Source: Seison nebaliae
Taxonomy: Eukaryota > Rotifera > Pararotatoria > Seisonacea > Seisonidae
Reading direction: 5' to 3'
Length of the DNA: 29,178 bases
NCBI GenBank assembly: GCA_023231475.1
Contig: JALJEE010002001.1
Coordinates: 1 to 29,178 of the forward strand
In this document: in pieces, positions 1 to 11,020 of the stretch
How positions within the stretch are numbered: position 1 is the stretch's first letter
How the letters are laid out: the number at the start of each line of letters is the position of its first letter
The notes under the pieces: generated by a model
The model's database searches: none
Seen by the model: only the letters and a program-made list of their open reading frames with translations
Told to the model about the DNA's origin: nothing
Translations under genes and position numbers: made by a program

Positions 1-138
1 ACGGTACGAATTTACGTCGCACGAGTCCTTACTGCCACTTTTCAGAATTGGAATTATAAGGAACTTCCTAGGAGTCGAAGAATCCACCTCATCATTAATT
101 ATACGATTTATATGGGAAACTATCATTTCGAACAGTGA
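1..138 (-). mobile_element. Non-LTR retrotransposon (LINE) reverse-transcriptase fragment, cut by window edge
   Basis: On the minus strand one frame is open from an in-frame stop in the AT-rich flank near 160 to the left edge. Its last residues before the edge read IPILKSGSKDSCDVNSYR, which matches the conserved reverse-transcriptase block of non-LTR elements (typically I-P-x-x-K-x-G ... N-Y-R-P-I-S-L). The block is preceded by a helical-looking stretch typical of the segment just upstream. Base composition changes sharply near 138, from balanced to very AT-rich, which marks the likely end of the insertion. No earlier domain (endonuclease) is seen beyond that border, as expected for a 5'-truncated copy, but the rest lies outside the window. 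The clade cannot be assigned from about 46 residues. It is probably a fossil copy, although this short piece is open. Family call moderately sure, clade unknown. Confidence 0.6.
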
Positions 139-597
139 CGGTTTATTATTATTTTGTTTTTATTATTTAATTATTATTTAATAAAATTGTTATTATTAAT
201 TGTTATTTTAAAATTTTTATAAATGACAATTTTTTAATTTAAATAATTCTCCAAATTTTTTCTATTAATGGATAATTTGTGGTAACTTAAGTGAATAATG
301 AATGTTGAAGAAAAACCAATTTCATTTGAACAAAAAATAAATAGAATAGAAAATTGGTCAAATATAGATTTATGTTGATCAAATCCAAGAAAGAATTTTA
401 TTGTTTCTCTCTCATTTTTTTTATGTGATGATACAATGTCACGAACTAAATTTTACAAATAGCTCTTCCTTCCTAATCTCGAACAATTGGGATTAGATGG
501 AAAAAAAGAAAAATTTTAAATGAAAATTCCCCCCCAAAAAAACAACAACATTCATTATTTTAGATGTTTCACTTATGTACGTTTCTTTTTTCCGATT
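139..597. other. Gene-free AT-rich stretch downstream of ubiquilin
   Basis: Very AT-rich DNA between the LINE-like fragment and the ubiquilin stop codon. It holds a short C-run followed by an A-run near 530-545 and a T-rich tract near 410-420. No ORF or RNA gene was recognised. Confidence 0.5.
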
Positions 598-602
598 TTA
601 TT
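597..602 (-). promoter_or_regulatory. AATAAA polyadenylation signal overlapping the ubiquilin stop codon
   Basis: On the minus strand the last codon CAA, the stop TAA and the next A together form AATAAA. If it is used, the 3' UTR would be only about 15-30 nt. GTF3C5 and the tRNase Z-like gene show the same arrangement. Confidence 0.4.
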
Positions 603-2551
603 GTCGAAGTAATCGTTCGACAGCTGAATTTACATCGCCCATCGTAGCAGTTAATGCTGAAAGAAATAATAGATCCATAAAATAATAATAAATAAATTTC
701 AAAGTTTGAACCTCTAATATTTGCTTCACGATCCACAAATCCCATCGCTGCCAATTGTTCGAGTTGAGATGCGAAACGTTGTTCTGGTGGAATATTCTAA
801 AGAAATTTTAAAAGTTTTTTTTTTTAAAATTAAATAAGAATTCTAACAGAACTTTCTGGCATGCCTGAATTGTTGTTTGCTAATGATTGCATTAGGAGAC
901 GACTAAACATATTGGAGAGATTTGATTGTTCACCTACTGTCGGTGCCGGTGTCGCACCAGTGTTATTGGCGGAAGCGGTCGTATTTGCAGCCACACTACT
1001 AGACACGTCACCAAATAATCTGTTTTTTAAAAAGATATTAAAATGAAATGTTCAATTGAATGATAACTGTGCTGATAATTCAGGAGCGATGGTATGAAGT
1101 CGACGAATTCCATCTTGAATTTGCATAAGAGCATTTAACGCTTCAGGATTCGTTAGAAATTGTCGATGAGTTTCACTTCTGATTTGTTCAGCGAACGCTG
1201 GTGCCAATCGATTAACCATTTCTTCATTCGTTCCATTATTCATTAACGGATTATTTCTAATTAAATCTCTCATAACATCTGGATTGTTCGCCAATGCTTC
1301 CATGGATGGACGCATAAAACTATAAAAAAAATTATCTAAAATAAAATTTACAATTCGAACGGTGAATTGATGAGCGAAGCTAAATTTTGAGGATTATTAT
1401 TTCCATTTGAATTATTTCCTCCTAAAAGCGATTGTAACAAATTATTCGTTCCAGTAGCATTCTGACCCGAACTCTCTCCAGGATTCGTTAAACTAACAAA
1501 AAATAATTAATTGAGAAAAAAGTGAAAAACTTCGACATCATTTGTGACATTAAATTTGATTGGAGATTTGATGCGCTATTCGAACCGTTATTGGAACCAG
1601 CAGCTGGTTGTTGTCCAGACCAAGGATCAGGTAACGGTTGATTATTTCCTTCGCCAGCTGATTCGGGGGCACTAGTAGTCGCTGATGTGTCGGTTTGTGT
1701 TTGTTGTTGTGCTCCAGTCGTGCCAGTTGTAGTTGGAAAGAGATTTGAAGAGAAAGCGTCAGTTGTGGCATTCATCATTGGCTCCTGTACTTCATTGTAC
1801 ATTCTCTGTAAAACATTGAATCCGCCAGGAGTATTCTCTAAATTTGATAGGAAACGATCTTGATTCCTCATCAATTCTTCCATGGCAGCAGGAGAACGTG
1901 CCAATTGGAACGATTGTCTAATTAATTCGGGAGAATTAAGTAATCGATTCAATTCCGGATTCCTATCGATTAATTCTCTCATTTCTGGATTACTGAATGG
2001 AAGTTAACAAATTGAGAAATATTTTAGAAAGAAAACTTCATCATAATCTCTCGAATCATATCAGGATTGTTGAGGAATTGTTGTGTGAATGAACTGTCCA
2101 ATAACGACGAATAAGCTGACGGATTTTGTTGAAGATAATCCTGCATTTGTCTCTGCATTTGTCCAAACGACATATTTCCCATCATTCCAACACCGCCAAG
2201 ACTATTCAACAAGTTACTCGCATTATTTCCTGTCGCTCCTGCCGTAGTCGGCTGTTGTGTGGTATTTTGTGTTGCAGTTGTGCTCGTCGTGGTAGTAGTT
2301 GCTGGTCTTTCTCCCGTCGCCGCTTTACGAACCACATAATGGACAACTGAATTCTCAGTAATATTTCCAGCTTCCAATTTTTCGTCGTTATCTTTGAGAA
2401 TTCTTCCCGCATATATCAGTACGATATTAGCCAACTCGATTTCTTTCTCTTCAATCAAATCTTTCACACTTTCTCTCAACACGCCCACTGTACTGTCGTC
2501 GGGGAGATCCAAAGTATTCTTCTTCACCGAATTCTTTACATTCACCTTCAT
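598..2551 (-). CDS. Ubqln: Ubiquilin (UBL-STI1-UBA proteasome shuttle), 7 exons
   Basis: Ubiquilins carry ubiquitinated clients to the proteasome and chaperone membrane proteins in the cytosol. Exons on the minus strand: 2551-2037, 1992-1531, 1492-1361, 1319-1068, 1019-848, 796-712, 656-598. All phases agree and give 558 aa, close to human UBQLN1 (589). The N-terminus is a ubiquitin-like domain (about residues 1-75). It is followed by a Thr/Gln linker, STI1-type repeats rich in NPE/NPD motifs (for example NNPDMIREIMM and NPELNRLLNSPELIRQ), a second Ser/Gln/Asn-rich linker, a second STI1 region around LANNPDVMRDLIRNNPLM, and a C-terminal UBA domain with the QLAAMGF motif ending VERLLRQ. The six introns are 38-55 nt and all begin GTT. 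For intron 3 the donor at 1360 (41 nt) was preferred to one 9 nt downstream (32 nt) because it restores the SPFM spacing seen in the family. The stop codon lies inside an AATAAA hexamer. Confidence 0.93.
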
Positions 2552-4913
2552 TTCTTTCTAATGACAATATGATAGGACAAGAAAATATTTTAGATGATTC
2601 AAAATTTTTTAATCTTCCTCCCTCAACAATCTTCTTAGGTTTCCTTTCTAACGAAATGACACTCAATAATTTTGAGAGAAGAGAAGGAGAGGACAACTTC
2701 CAATGTACGTATTATCGGAACTTCATACCCAATTTTTCATAATATCGAATTTATACAACCTAATAGTCAAATGACAAGCTTATAATATTCAGTTTCGCAA
2801 TTTTTTTCCTTCTCAATACACTAAAAAATATTTTAATTCTTCTAATGGAAATTCCTATCATCCGATTAGTCACTATTCATTTTTATAACTTTATTTAATG
2901 GATTTTAAAGGAATTCCTTCCCACATTCTCGAATTTTACAATTTTTCATATTAAAATTTATTGTCCGATGTTCCAAAATTTCCTCCTTCAAATTTTAAGC
3001 CTTTATTCTTCCTAATAACAACTTTCAATGATTCCAATATATCATCTTGAAATTTCAAATTTAATTTAATTGATTGACAATTATTTAAAATAATTAATTA
3101 CAATATTATTAATTATATTTTTTTTTGAATTTTTTTAGTTTGGGAAATAGTCAATTAAATTAAACATTGAATTTATTAAATTACTTTATTTTAAAAGACA
3201 AGTTCGATTTCTTAATTCAACTCATAGTAATCATTCTGATCGTGATGAATAATTTAACGAGTAACTTATTAATTAAGGGATTTTATTGATAATTATTCTG
3301 TAATTCGAAGTTGTTGTGTTTAGGAACAGGAAAGAAAATATTGAGATGGCAGTTTTCAGAGTAGAAGCAGATGAATCTGATTAAATGGTAGAGAATAATT
3401 TCTTAATATATTAGTAAATACATTGAGGAGAAATTGTGAAGTGAATGATTATTATTGTTATTGTAATCAATCTGACTATATAAATATTTTGAATAATCAA
3501 AAATTCTTTTTACTGTTATTGTTCATTCGTCAGGTTGATTATTCCTCTTCCATTTCTTTTGAATTTGTGATTGAATAACAATTAACTGTTGTTCCTCTCA
3601 TTCTCCCACATATACTACATTCGTTTATAAAGACTGCATTACAATCAATTGATCCTTATATGTTTTATCAGTATATACCGATGTGTTGTTGTATATTTCC
3701 AAGTTTTACTGACATGTCATCTGTATACCAATTTTAGTTTCTCTTGCCAAAGTCGAATATATTATTAACGAATTAGTATGTTGTCCATATTCGCATTCTT
3801 CTTCGATTAATAAATCGATTACATGATTATTACATAAATATAGCTGATTTGTTCAGTTAGATCGTTTCGGAAGTTTTGTAAATATTTTCAAATTCCTCAA
3901 CCGATTCATTCCCCCCCCCAACTTCACTCTAGTTCAGAGAGAAGGCATCATTCTTCCCTATCGATAATTCAAGAGTTACCCTAATCGATTTAAGTCTTTC
4001 AATCTTCTACTTAATGGGAGTAGAAGGATTAGAGTTTGTCTGACTCAATTGAACCACATCTGCCTGCACCAAATCAACGGTAACGAGAAAAGGAAATACT
4101 TGTCATTCATCTGAAACAGATGGAGAGAAAAATATTGAATGCCGTTCAAGTAGTTTGTGTTAGTGTGATGGATTGTACATCGTTGACCTTCAACCATAGT
4201 CGAGGCTGGTTAGCGGCAAATGCGATTAAAAATCATCTGATGGATGTGTTGAAGAGAACGCGAAGGATATGGAGAAGAAGAATAAGTGTGAGAAAATAGT
4301 TTCTTTCCACAAAACTTCCCTTATTTGCCAACAAAATTCAGCAACTGCTGTTTTCTTTTTGGCGAGAAAATGAAGGAGGGAGGAAGAAAATGCGTGTTAA
4401 ACTTTTCTTCAGTTTTGCCCTTCTCTTCTTCCTTTAGCCTAACATTTCCCTTCTTTATTCCTCTTAGCGAACAAGTGACAAATGTCGTAATGGCATTTTA
4501 GTTTTGTTCAATTCACTTTTTTTTCCTTGTTCTCCTAATTTCAATATTTATTTCCATTTATTCCCATCATCTTGAGCCTTCACATTCCTTCCCTGCTCCA
4601 CTTCATCATTTCTCATCAATTTGTCATAATTACTCACATGACGTAATAAGTCGTAGTTGATTGGAAATGGAATTTAAATTTGAATTTCTTTCTTTTCTCC
4701 CAATATGGAAGTTGCGACCAGGATAACGATTTGTTTCTCTTCAGAAGAACAACAACATTCGTTCAAGGTTCGCACACTCCTTCTTGTCGAGGAAATTTGT
4801 TGATAAATTAATTGAATTTACAACAGATCCTTCTCAATTTAGCACAATCAAATTTTTAACTTCTCTTAAATTAACAACAAGTCCGACGATTATTCATTCA
4901 GTAGGATGTTTCT

Positions 4914-5264
4914 TCATTCTTGAAAACGAATTTGAGCTGGTCTTGTTTGTAGGGGAAAAAGGAGAAATGTTGATTGTTTTTCACTTTCGATAAATTGAAT
5001 GACTTCTTTCCTTTCACTGGGAACAATGGCGAAGGAATTTCTGATTGTACAATGTACATTACCTCTTATGTCAACCATTCTCCACATATAGATCATATGT
5101 TTGCAGTCGGAGTTGTCGAATTTTGTCTGTGTAACTCTGGAAAATTGTAAAGTCTCCTCTGTGTCAGAGTTGTGAATATATTTCTCAAAGTAACTCCCAG
5201 TTTGGCCATTCGACGTACATGTAGCGTGAGGAAATTGTTGTCCTTTCCTTTCCCGAACAGTCAT
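4914..5264 (-). CDS. Unidentified coding-looking ORF, possibly an exon of a small Cys-containing protein
   Basis: A 116-codon frame in DNA that is otherwise dense in stops. Its central part (about residues 12-80) has balanced composition, three well-spaced cysteines (in ATCTSNG, DNSDCKHM and NVHCTIRN), and low-AT codons unlike the flanks. I recognise no family. A sense strand from about 5240 down to 5010 is the likeliest real segment. Upstream on the same strand another frame begins MSKVLLIMTVRPQ at about 5319, which resembles a short hydrophobic leader, and a splice could link the two, but the junction cannot be fixed by eye. It could also be a chance ORF. Confidence 0.3.
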   Translation of the reverse strand: MTVRERKGQQFPHATCTSNGQTGSYFEKYIHNSDTEETLQFSRVTQTKFDNSDCKHMIYMWRMVDIRGNVHCTIRNSFAIVPSERKEVIQFIESEKQSTFLLFPLQTRPAQIRFQE

Positions 5265-7290
5265 GACTCAATCGAATGACTTGAGGGCGAACAGTCATAA
5301 TAAGAAGAACCTTGGACATTATGATAAACAAAAAAAATGAAGAAAACTACAATTCTTCTCTCAGAAATGGTTTCAATTCTCTTCCGTTATCACAACTATC
5401 ATCATTATCATGTAACTTCTACGTAATCTATCGTTCTCCATTTCGCATAACAAGCAAGGTTGATTGCCATATGTAGACAACAATTATTTTATAAGAAACT
5501 TTCCAGTTCTATTCGAACGCTAAATTGTCCATATGTTTCCGTTCCGTTACATTCTCACCGATTATTTCCCATTCGTCAACCAATCTCAATTTCCTTTTTA
5601 TGAGTTTACGAAAATTTCCAAATTCTATTCAATAGAATCTATTCCAAATTCTAACATCTAATTCCACTTGTTCATTCCATGCCAATTCACTAACTTTCAA
5701 TTTTGCCGTACGTAGTTCCACAAATTAACCATTCGAATTTCTTAAGGATATTTCTTTCCAAATTTAAATGTTTCTTTGAGAAATTCATAAATGTGTTGCA
5801 AGCACCCGATGCTTCTGTACAAGAGCAATAACAATTGAGATATTCTCTAAAACTACTTCTAATAAAGTTCAACTGTAATTGAGACGTGTAATCATGGTCT
5901 CTATGACAGAGAGCAATATATTCTCTACAGATGGGTATTATGATGATGGTAACATATTTCCCAAAAATTTATTTCACCTATTAATTCCGTTCCAGAATAA
6001 TTGAAGGAAATGTAAGTATATTTTATTCATCGAACGTCTCTCACCAGATGTTACTTCTCATCTTACTTCTCGCTCACTTTTTTTTTCCTGTCATCATCTT
6101 ATTCTTCTTTCCTTTTACTTCTTTCTATCAATCATTTTACTCAATTTATTTTCATTTCCTTGGAAGATATTCTTATATAATATCTCTTATCATTCACATC
6201 TTTCTTCATTAGTATTTTTTAATTTAATATGACTAGATCGAACGAATCGATTAGTCATTAAATCAGAAATTTTTCATTATCAAAGTTCTTCTTTTTCAAA
6301 TTATTATTAATAGAACATTTTATGATGTTGAACGGAATTTCTCATAAAATTGCCCTCTCAATAATTGAGCGTCGATTAAAAAGCAATTCTTCATTTATCG
6401 ATTAGTCATTGTTGGATAATGATCATTGATCGACGATTTTGGAAGAGATTCATAGTTTTAATTTCCGTTATCTGAATAACCGATTGACAGATAAGTACAT
6501 ATCCGCCATCGTTAATGAGTGGATAATTTTTGTTTTGATGGACATCGTTTCTTAAGTTATGAAGAAAAAAAACAAAAGAATTCTTCAATGCCGTTTATTA
6601 ACTAGCCTTGATTTGTTGTGGAATGTTATTTTTGACTGGGAGAAGAAAAATATTCATTTTCCTTAATGATTCTGGTCCGAATATTTCTTCCATAGTTTCT
6701 GGTGAAATTACAAGAAATGAAAAATATTGGATAAAAACATGGAATTCTGGATGAAATTCTGGAAATTGTAAAAAACAAAAATTTTCATTAGGAAAACTTT
6801 GAAATTTCTCAATAATTTTATTTTTTCTTCTATTGATGGTAGATTATTATATTTGAATTCATCACTCTTCCTCGATCTAACATCAATGGGCCATAAATGT
6901 CTGAGAATGATTTCATGCATTCTGAATGATAGTTAATTAACAATTCGTTTTATAAGTTTCGAGCAAAAATTTTATAGTTTCTCTCGTTGTGTAGATGGAA
7001 TGAGTCGTTGTCATGGTAATAAAGAATGAGCAACTCAAAATGTGATTATAGTAATTGTATTTTTTCTTCTAATCATATTTTTTTTCCTGTAAAATATTAA
7101 GTCTAAAAAAAGTTCAGCAAATAGATAAACAAGTTCATTGTTTCCATTTTGTTTGGTGGGGGGAAAATAATGAGATATTTATCTTTATTATTTTCTTGTT
7201 GATGAAGGATTGATTTGGATGTTAAATGAAATGTTTTCTTTATTATTCCATCTCCACCATCTTCATGATAATTGCGCATTGAAAGAGAAG

Positions 7291-7314
7291 CATTATCATC
7301 ATCATCATCATCAT
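7291..7314. repeat. CAT trinucleotide microsatellite
   Basis: An imperfect CAT run with six uninterrupted units at 7297-7314, in non-coding DNA. It creates a His-rich shadow frame on the plus strand and a Met-rich one on the minus strand. Confidence 0.85.
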
Positions 7315-8198
7315 CCGTTTGAATCGTATCATCAATTCTTTCTTATTATTACAATTGTCATTAAGGTAGATCGTTGGAAATATTTTCCTCTTCTTCATTT
7401 CCATTTCTATGCTCTCCAAAATGTTAGTATCTAAGCGACAGTTGACGATATAGGAGGAGAAAGCAATAGCCACTGACCTTGAATTTTATCATTTTTCTAT
7501 CAGAGAAAAAGGAAGGAAAACTGCTTCATTCAATTCTGCAACGAAGTAATAAGTAGTAGGAATGACCGTAATGAAAATTGTTAGAAGAGAGGAATTTAAC
7601 ACATAACACATTCTGGTCTATGTACTGACACGATGTATTGTTGTTCTTCTATCATTCTTATTATTTGTGTTGACTATTGGAACATATTAATTCCATTTCA
7701 TAGAAACCGTGCATCATGCTATATGAGTCACCCACTCTTCTTAATACTGTTGTTGTTTTTGTTGTTGTGAGGAGAATCAGTTAGAAATCGCTCAATATTA
7801 TGATAGTTATATTGAATTTAATTAAATTTTGCTTTTCCCCATTTCCAGTTGGTATATGGAAATCGATTAATTCTTCCTATTTTATCCGCTCTAATGAAAT
7901 CTGGGTATGATTGATTAGGCAGTTTGGGAGATCGACGAATTTCCTGACAATAGCATCTTATCGAATGTATTCGTTGTATGCGGCAGAATGAATTATATCA
8001 ATCCAGATTGTTCGCTGTCTATCTTTTCTAGATAGTTACTCCTTATTAACTAACAAATTCGAGGTTGGTAGATTAACGAAACTTTTCCGCTTTTCACTTG
8101 TTTCCACCCATACTCTTCTTCTCGGCCGTCTAACATTTCTTCTGCCTATCGAACAAATGGAAGAAATTAATATTTAAATTTTCTTCTTCTATTCCATT

Positions 8199-8216
8199 CT
8201 TCTTCTTCTTCTTCTC
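8199..8216. repeat. TTC trinucleotide microsatellite
   Basis: About six TTC units in a T/C-rich patch. No coding context is visible. Confidence 0.8.
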
Positions 8217-8844
8217 ATAGGCGTTACATATGTTAACAGTTTTCCTGTGATAAATAATATGCTGTATGTCTTCTCTCCAGACGTTATTTTTAAAAGTTTT
8301 GAAGGTTATTTTTATGGAAGACGCAAGAATTCATGATTTTCTTGACAAGTCGCTCCCGAACAGTTTTCGACTCTTCAAAATTTCTCCGTTTAGTTCGACA
8401 AATATGTGTGTGTTTTCTATTAATTATATCAGGCGTGGCAATTTCTAACTTTCGGCGATGGTCAGTGTTATCCTCTGAAGAATTTCCTCGATATGTAACA
8501 GTGGGTCGATTAAATACATAAATGTAAATACTTAATAGTATTGAGAGAAGATTTTAAGATTCATTTTATTTGTTTCTTCGTCGTCGTCATCATCATACTG
8601 ATCGATTTTACTCTTAATTTTCTTCTTGTCATCTGATGAAATTTTTTGAAGATGAATTAACTGACAAATGTGTTAGATCGTTAACCTCTATTAATATATT
8701 ATTTGGTCTAATATCCGTGAAATTGATCTGAATGTCGAGGAAGAGCCGATAATAATATTGACTTGGAGAATTAATGACATTGAACAATTTATTGTAGAAT
8801 TAAATTAAATAAATGTTCGTTCTAATCTAAAGTATTGTTATACA

Positions 8845-10979
8845 ATGAGACGTCAACCACTACCATCATCTACATCAATGAAATTCAATCGTTTATTTGG
8901 TACGACGCAATCCTCTCTCAATCGTTCTTATCATCAAAATCAACAACAACAACAACAACAACGACAAAGTAATTATCAACCGAATTCACTTGAACAAAAT
9001 CAGGATCATTCGAATTATCGTCATCTATCAAATGTACAACAACAACAACAAGATGATGAATATAAACCAATTGATTCTTCGCATTTCTTTTCGAGGAAAT
9101 TTGACAAACAAATTCCTCATCAAAAACAACAAGAAGAAAAAGAAGAACAGATTGTTAAAGAAAATTCTTATATGAGACGTCGAACGAAAGAATTCCAATC
9201 AAATCCAAATATAGAGCAATATCATCATCATCATCATCATCTGGAATCGGAACGACAGAAGCAATTTGGAGGTAAAGCCGATTCGCAAGGAAAACATTCA
9301 CATAAACAATTTCATGATAATAACGAACATCATCAACGAGACGAGAATGATGGAATCGATTCGCTCTTCGCCAAACAACATAAAATTCAGCGAGAAAATT
9401 TATTGCCATATTGGGAACGACAAGCAGCTCATTCAACGAATCGGTTTGTGTTATTCGATCTTTTTCCTATTTACTTTTCAATCATTCTTTCACTGACGAA
9501 CATGAACAGTAAGACTAGTGCGGGAAGGAATACCAATTGTTTCCATTCCTTAAGTTAGACGAAAATATTTGCCAGTGACGAAGAATAGAATTCGATTTGT
9601 TCGTTGGATCAAAAGGAAATTTGAGATTAATGTAAATAATTTCCAAAATAGTTTCTTTCTCCCCACCTAAAACTTTAATGATTCATCGACAATATTGATC
9701 AATTTTTATCAGAGAAACACATCACCATATCAAATCGATTAGAAATGATGAAACAATTCGTCTAAACATCACAACAAATATTTGTTGCAACGTATTTCAT
9801 CGGATATTCAGTGAAAAGTCTATTGCATCTGCATCTCACCACATATTGACTAAACATAACCATTCAACTTCTCACAACACTTCCATTTAATAATTAGGTA
9901 GAAATTATGTAATTCTCCTAACTGAACATCTGTTACTTCTGAAATTTATCCGATTGTGTATCAGATTCTCTACATTAGTCTGTGCAGTCTATTAGATAAT
10001 TTGTGTAGGACTAGAGCAATGTTGGAAAGAAAGGTAGAAATTAGGTGAGGAGAACAATCGAAAATTGATTGTTCAAACAATTTTCAATCCCAATTTACTA
10101 AGTGATGTAATATCACTTAATAAGAGAATGTATCTCCATGTCCTTTGAGGGGCGTATATGATCATCATCTACATATTATATACGCACGACGTCCAATAGA
10201 CAACTGGAGAATTTATGAAAATGAAAGAAGAATCTTAAAAATTTGAAGAACCAACAACAATGGGAAGAATGATAATAATTGAAAAGTGCTAGAGAATCGA
10301 ATGTTCTATGGAATTTATTATTCTGTTTAGAATGAGATGATAGAACTAATTGATGTTATCAAATGATGATTATGATGATAATGATGACGATTAAGTCGAA
10401 ATGAAACGCCTTTCTTTTCCTACATCCTTATCGTTTTATCAACATCATTATTATTTGTTCAATTTCTACTTTATTCCCTTCATCTCATGTTATATCATTT
10501 CCTTCTATTTTCCTCCTTCTCCTTTTTCTCCCCCTCCCATATTATCACTTTCACTTACGAACCGTTCGAATGTGATTGAAGATATCTGTCCCATTCCTTA
10601 TCTCCTCATTCCAACCAAGTAGAGTTCCAAATATAGAGGTGCAATTAGAATTATTTTGAAATTAATTAAAATTCTTATTATTGATTCGAACGGTTTGATG
10701 AGTGTAACGATTACGAAAAAAAAATAATAGATAATTTTTATGGGAAAATCTTTTATTTTCATCAAAACTATAACGATAACTTGTTAGTAACGATGATGGG
10801 AAAGTGTAATAAGCTTCGAATAACGATCATAAAGATCGAGCAATATCAATTTTCCATTGTGGTATCTTGGTCGAAGTGAAATTCCATTAGAGGTCCAACG
10901 ACCAGAACTAGAACAATAATAATAGTTGTATTGAGCGATTAGTAAGTCGTAATGTTTATTAGCGTATAATTTACTATGT

Positions 10980-11020
<41 letters not shown>

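Larger units (their letters stand above)
2552..8844. other. 6.3 kb stretch without a recognisable gene
   Basis: AT-rich, with many T/C-rich runs on the plus strand. Besides the minus ORF 4914-5264 and the simple repeats listed separately, it holds a run of about nine C at 3911-3919 and a less AT-rich patch at 4140-4300 with a 43-codon plus ORF from an ATG at 4168 to a TAG at 4299. It may include the ubiquilin promoter (just right of 2551), 5' leader exons or regulatory DNA of the Gln-rich gene at 8845, or an undetected gene with small exons. I recognise no protein family here. Confidence 0.4.

Noticed and set aside
1320-1351. A 32-nt intron with a GTAAAT donor in ubiquilin
   Set aside because: The 41-nt GTTCGA alternative is also in phase, matches the SPFM spacing of the family and fits the donor pattern of the other introns.
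1488-1771. Second ORF inside ubiquilin exon 2 on the same strand
   Set aside because: It is a frame-shifted reading of the Thr/Gln linker and has no independent support.
7210-7473. His-rich plus ORF and Met-rich minus ORF
   Set aside because: Both arise from the CAT microsatellite and T-rich DNA. No coding signal remains outside the repeat.
10401-10622. 74-codon plus ORF in the long intron
   Set aside because: Dominated by Phe, Ser, Pro and Leu from T/C-rich DNA. It looks like composition, not coding.
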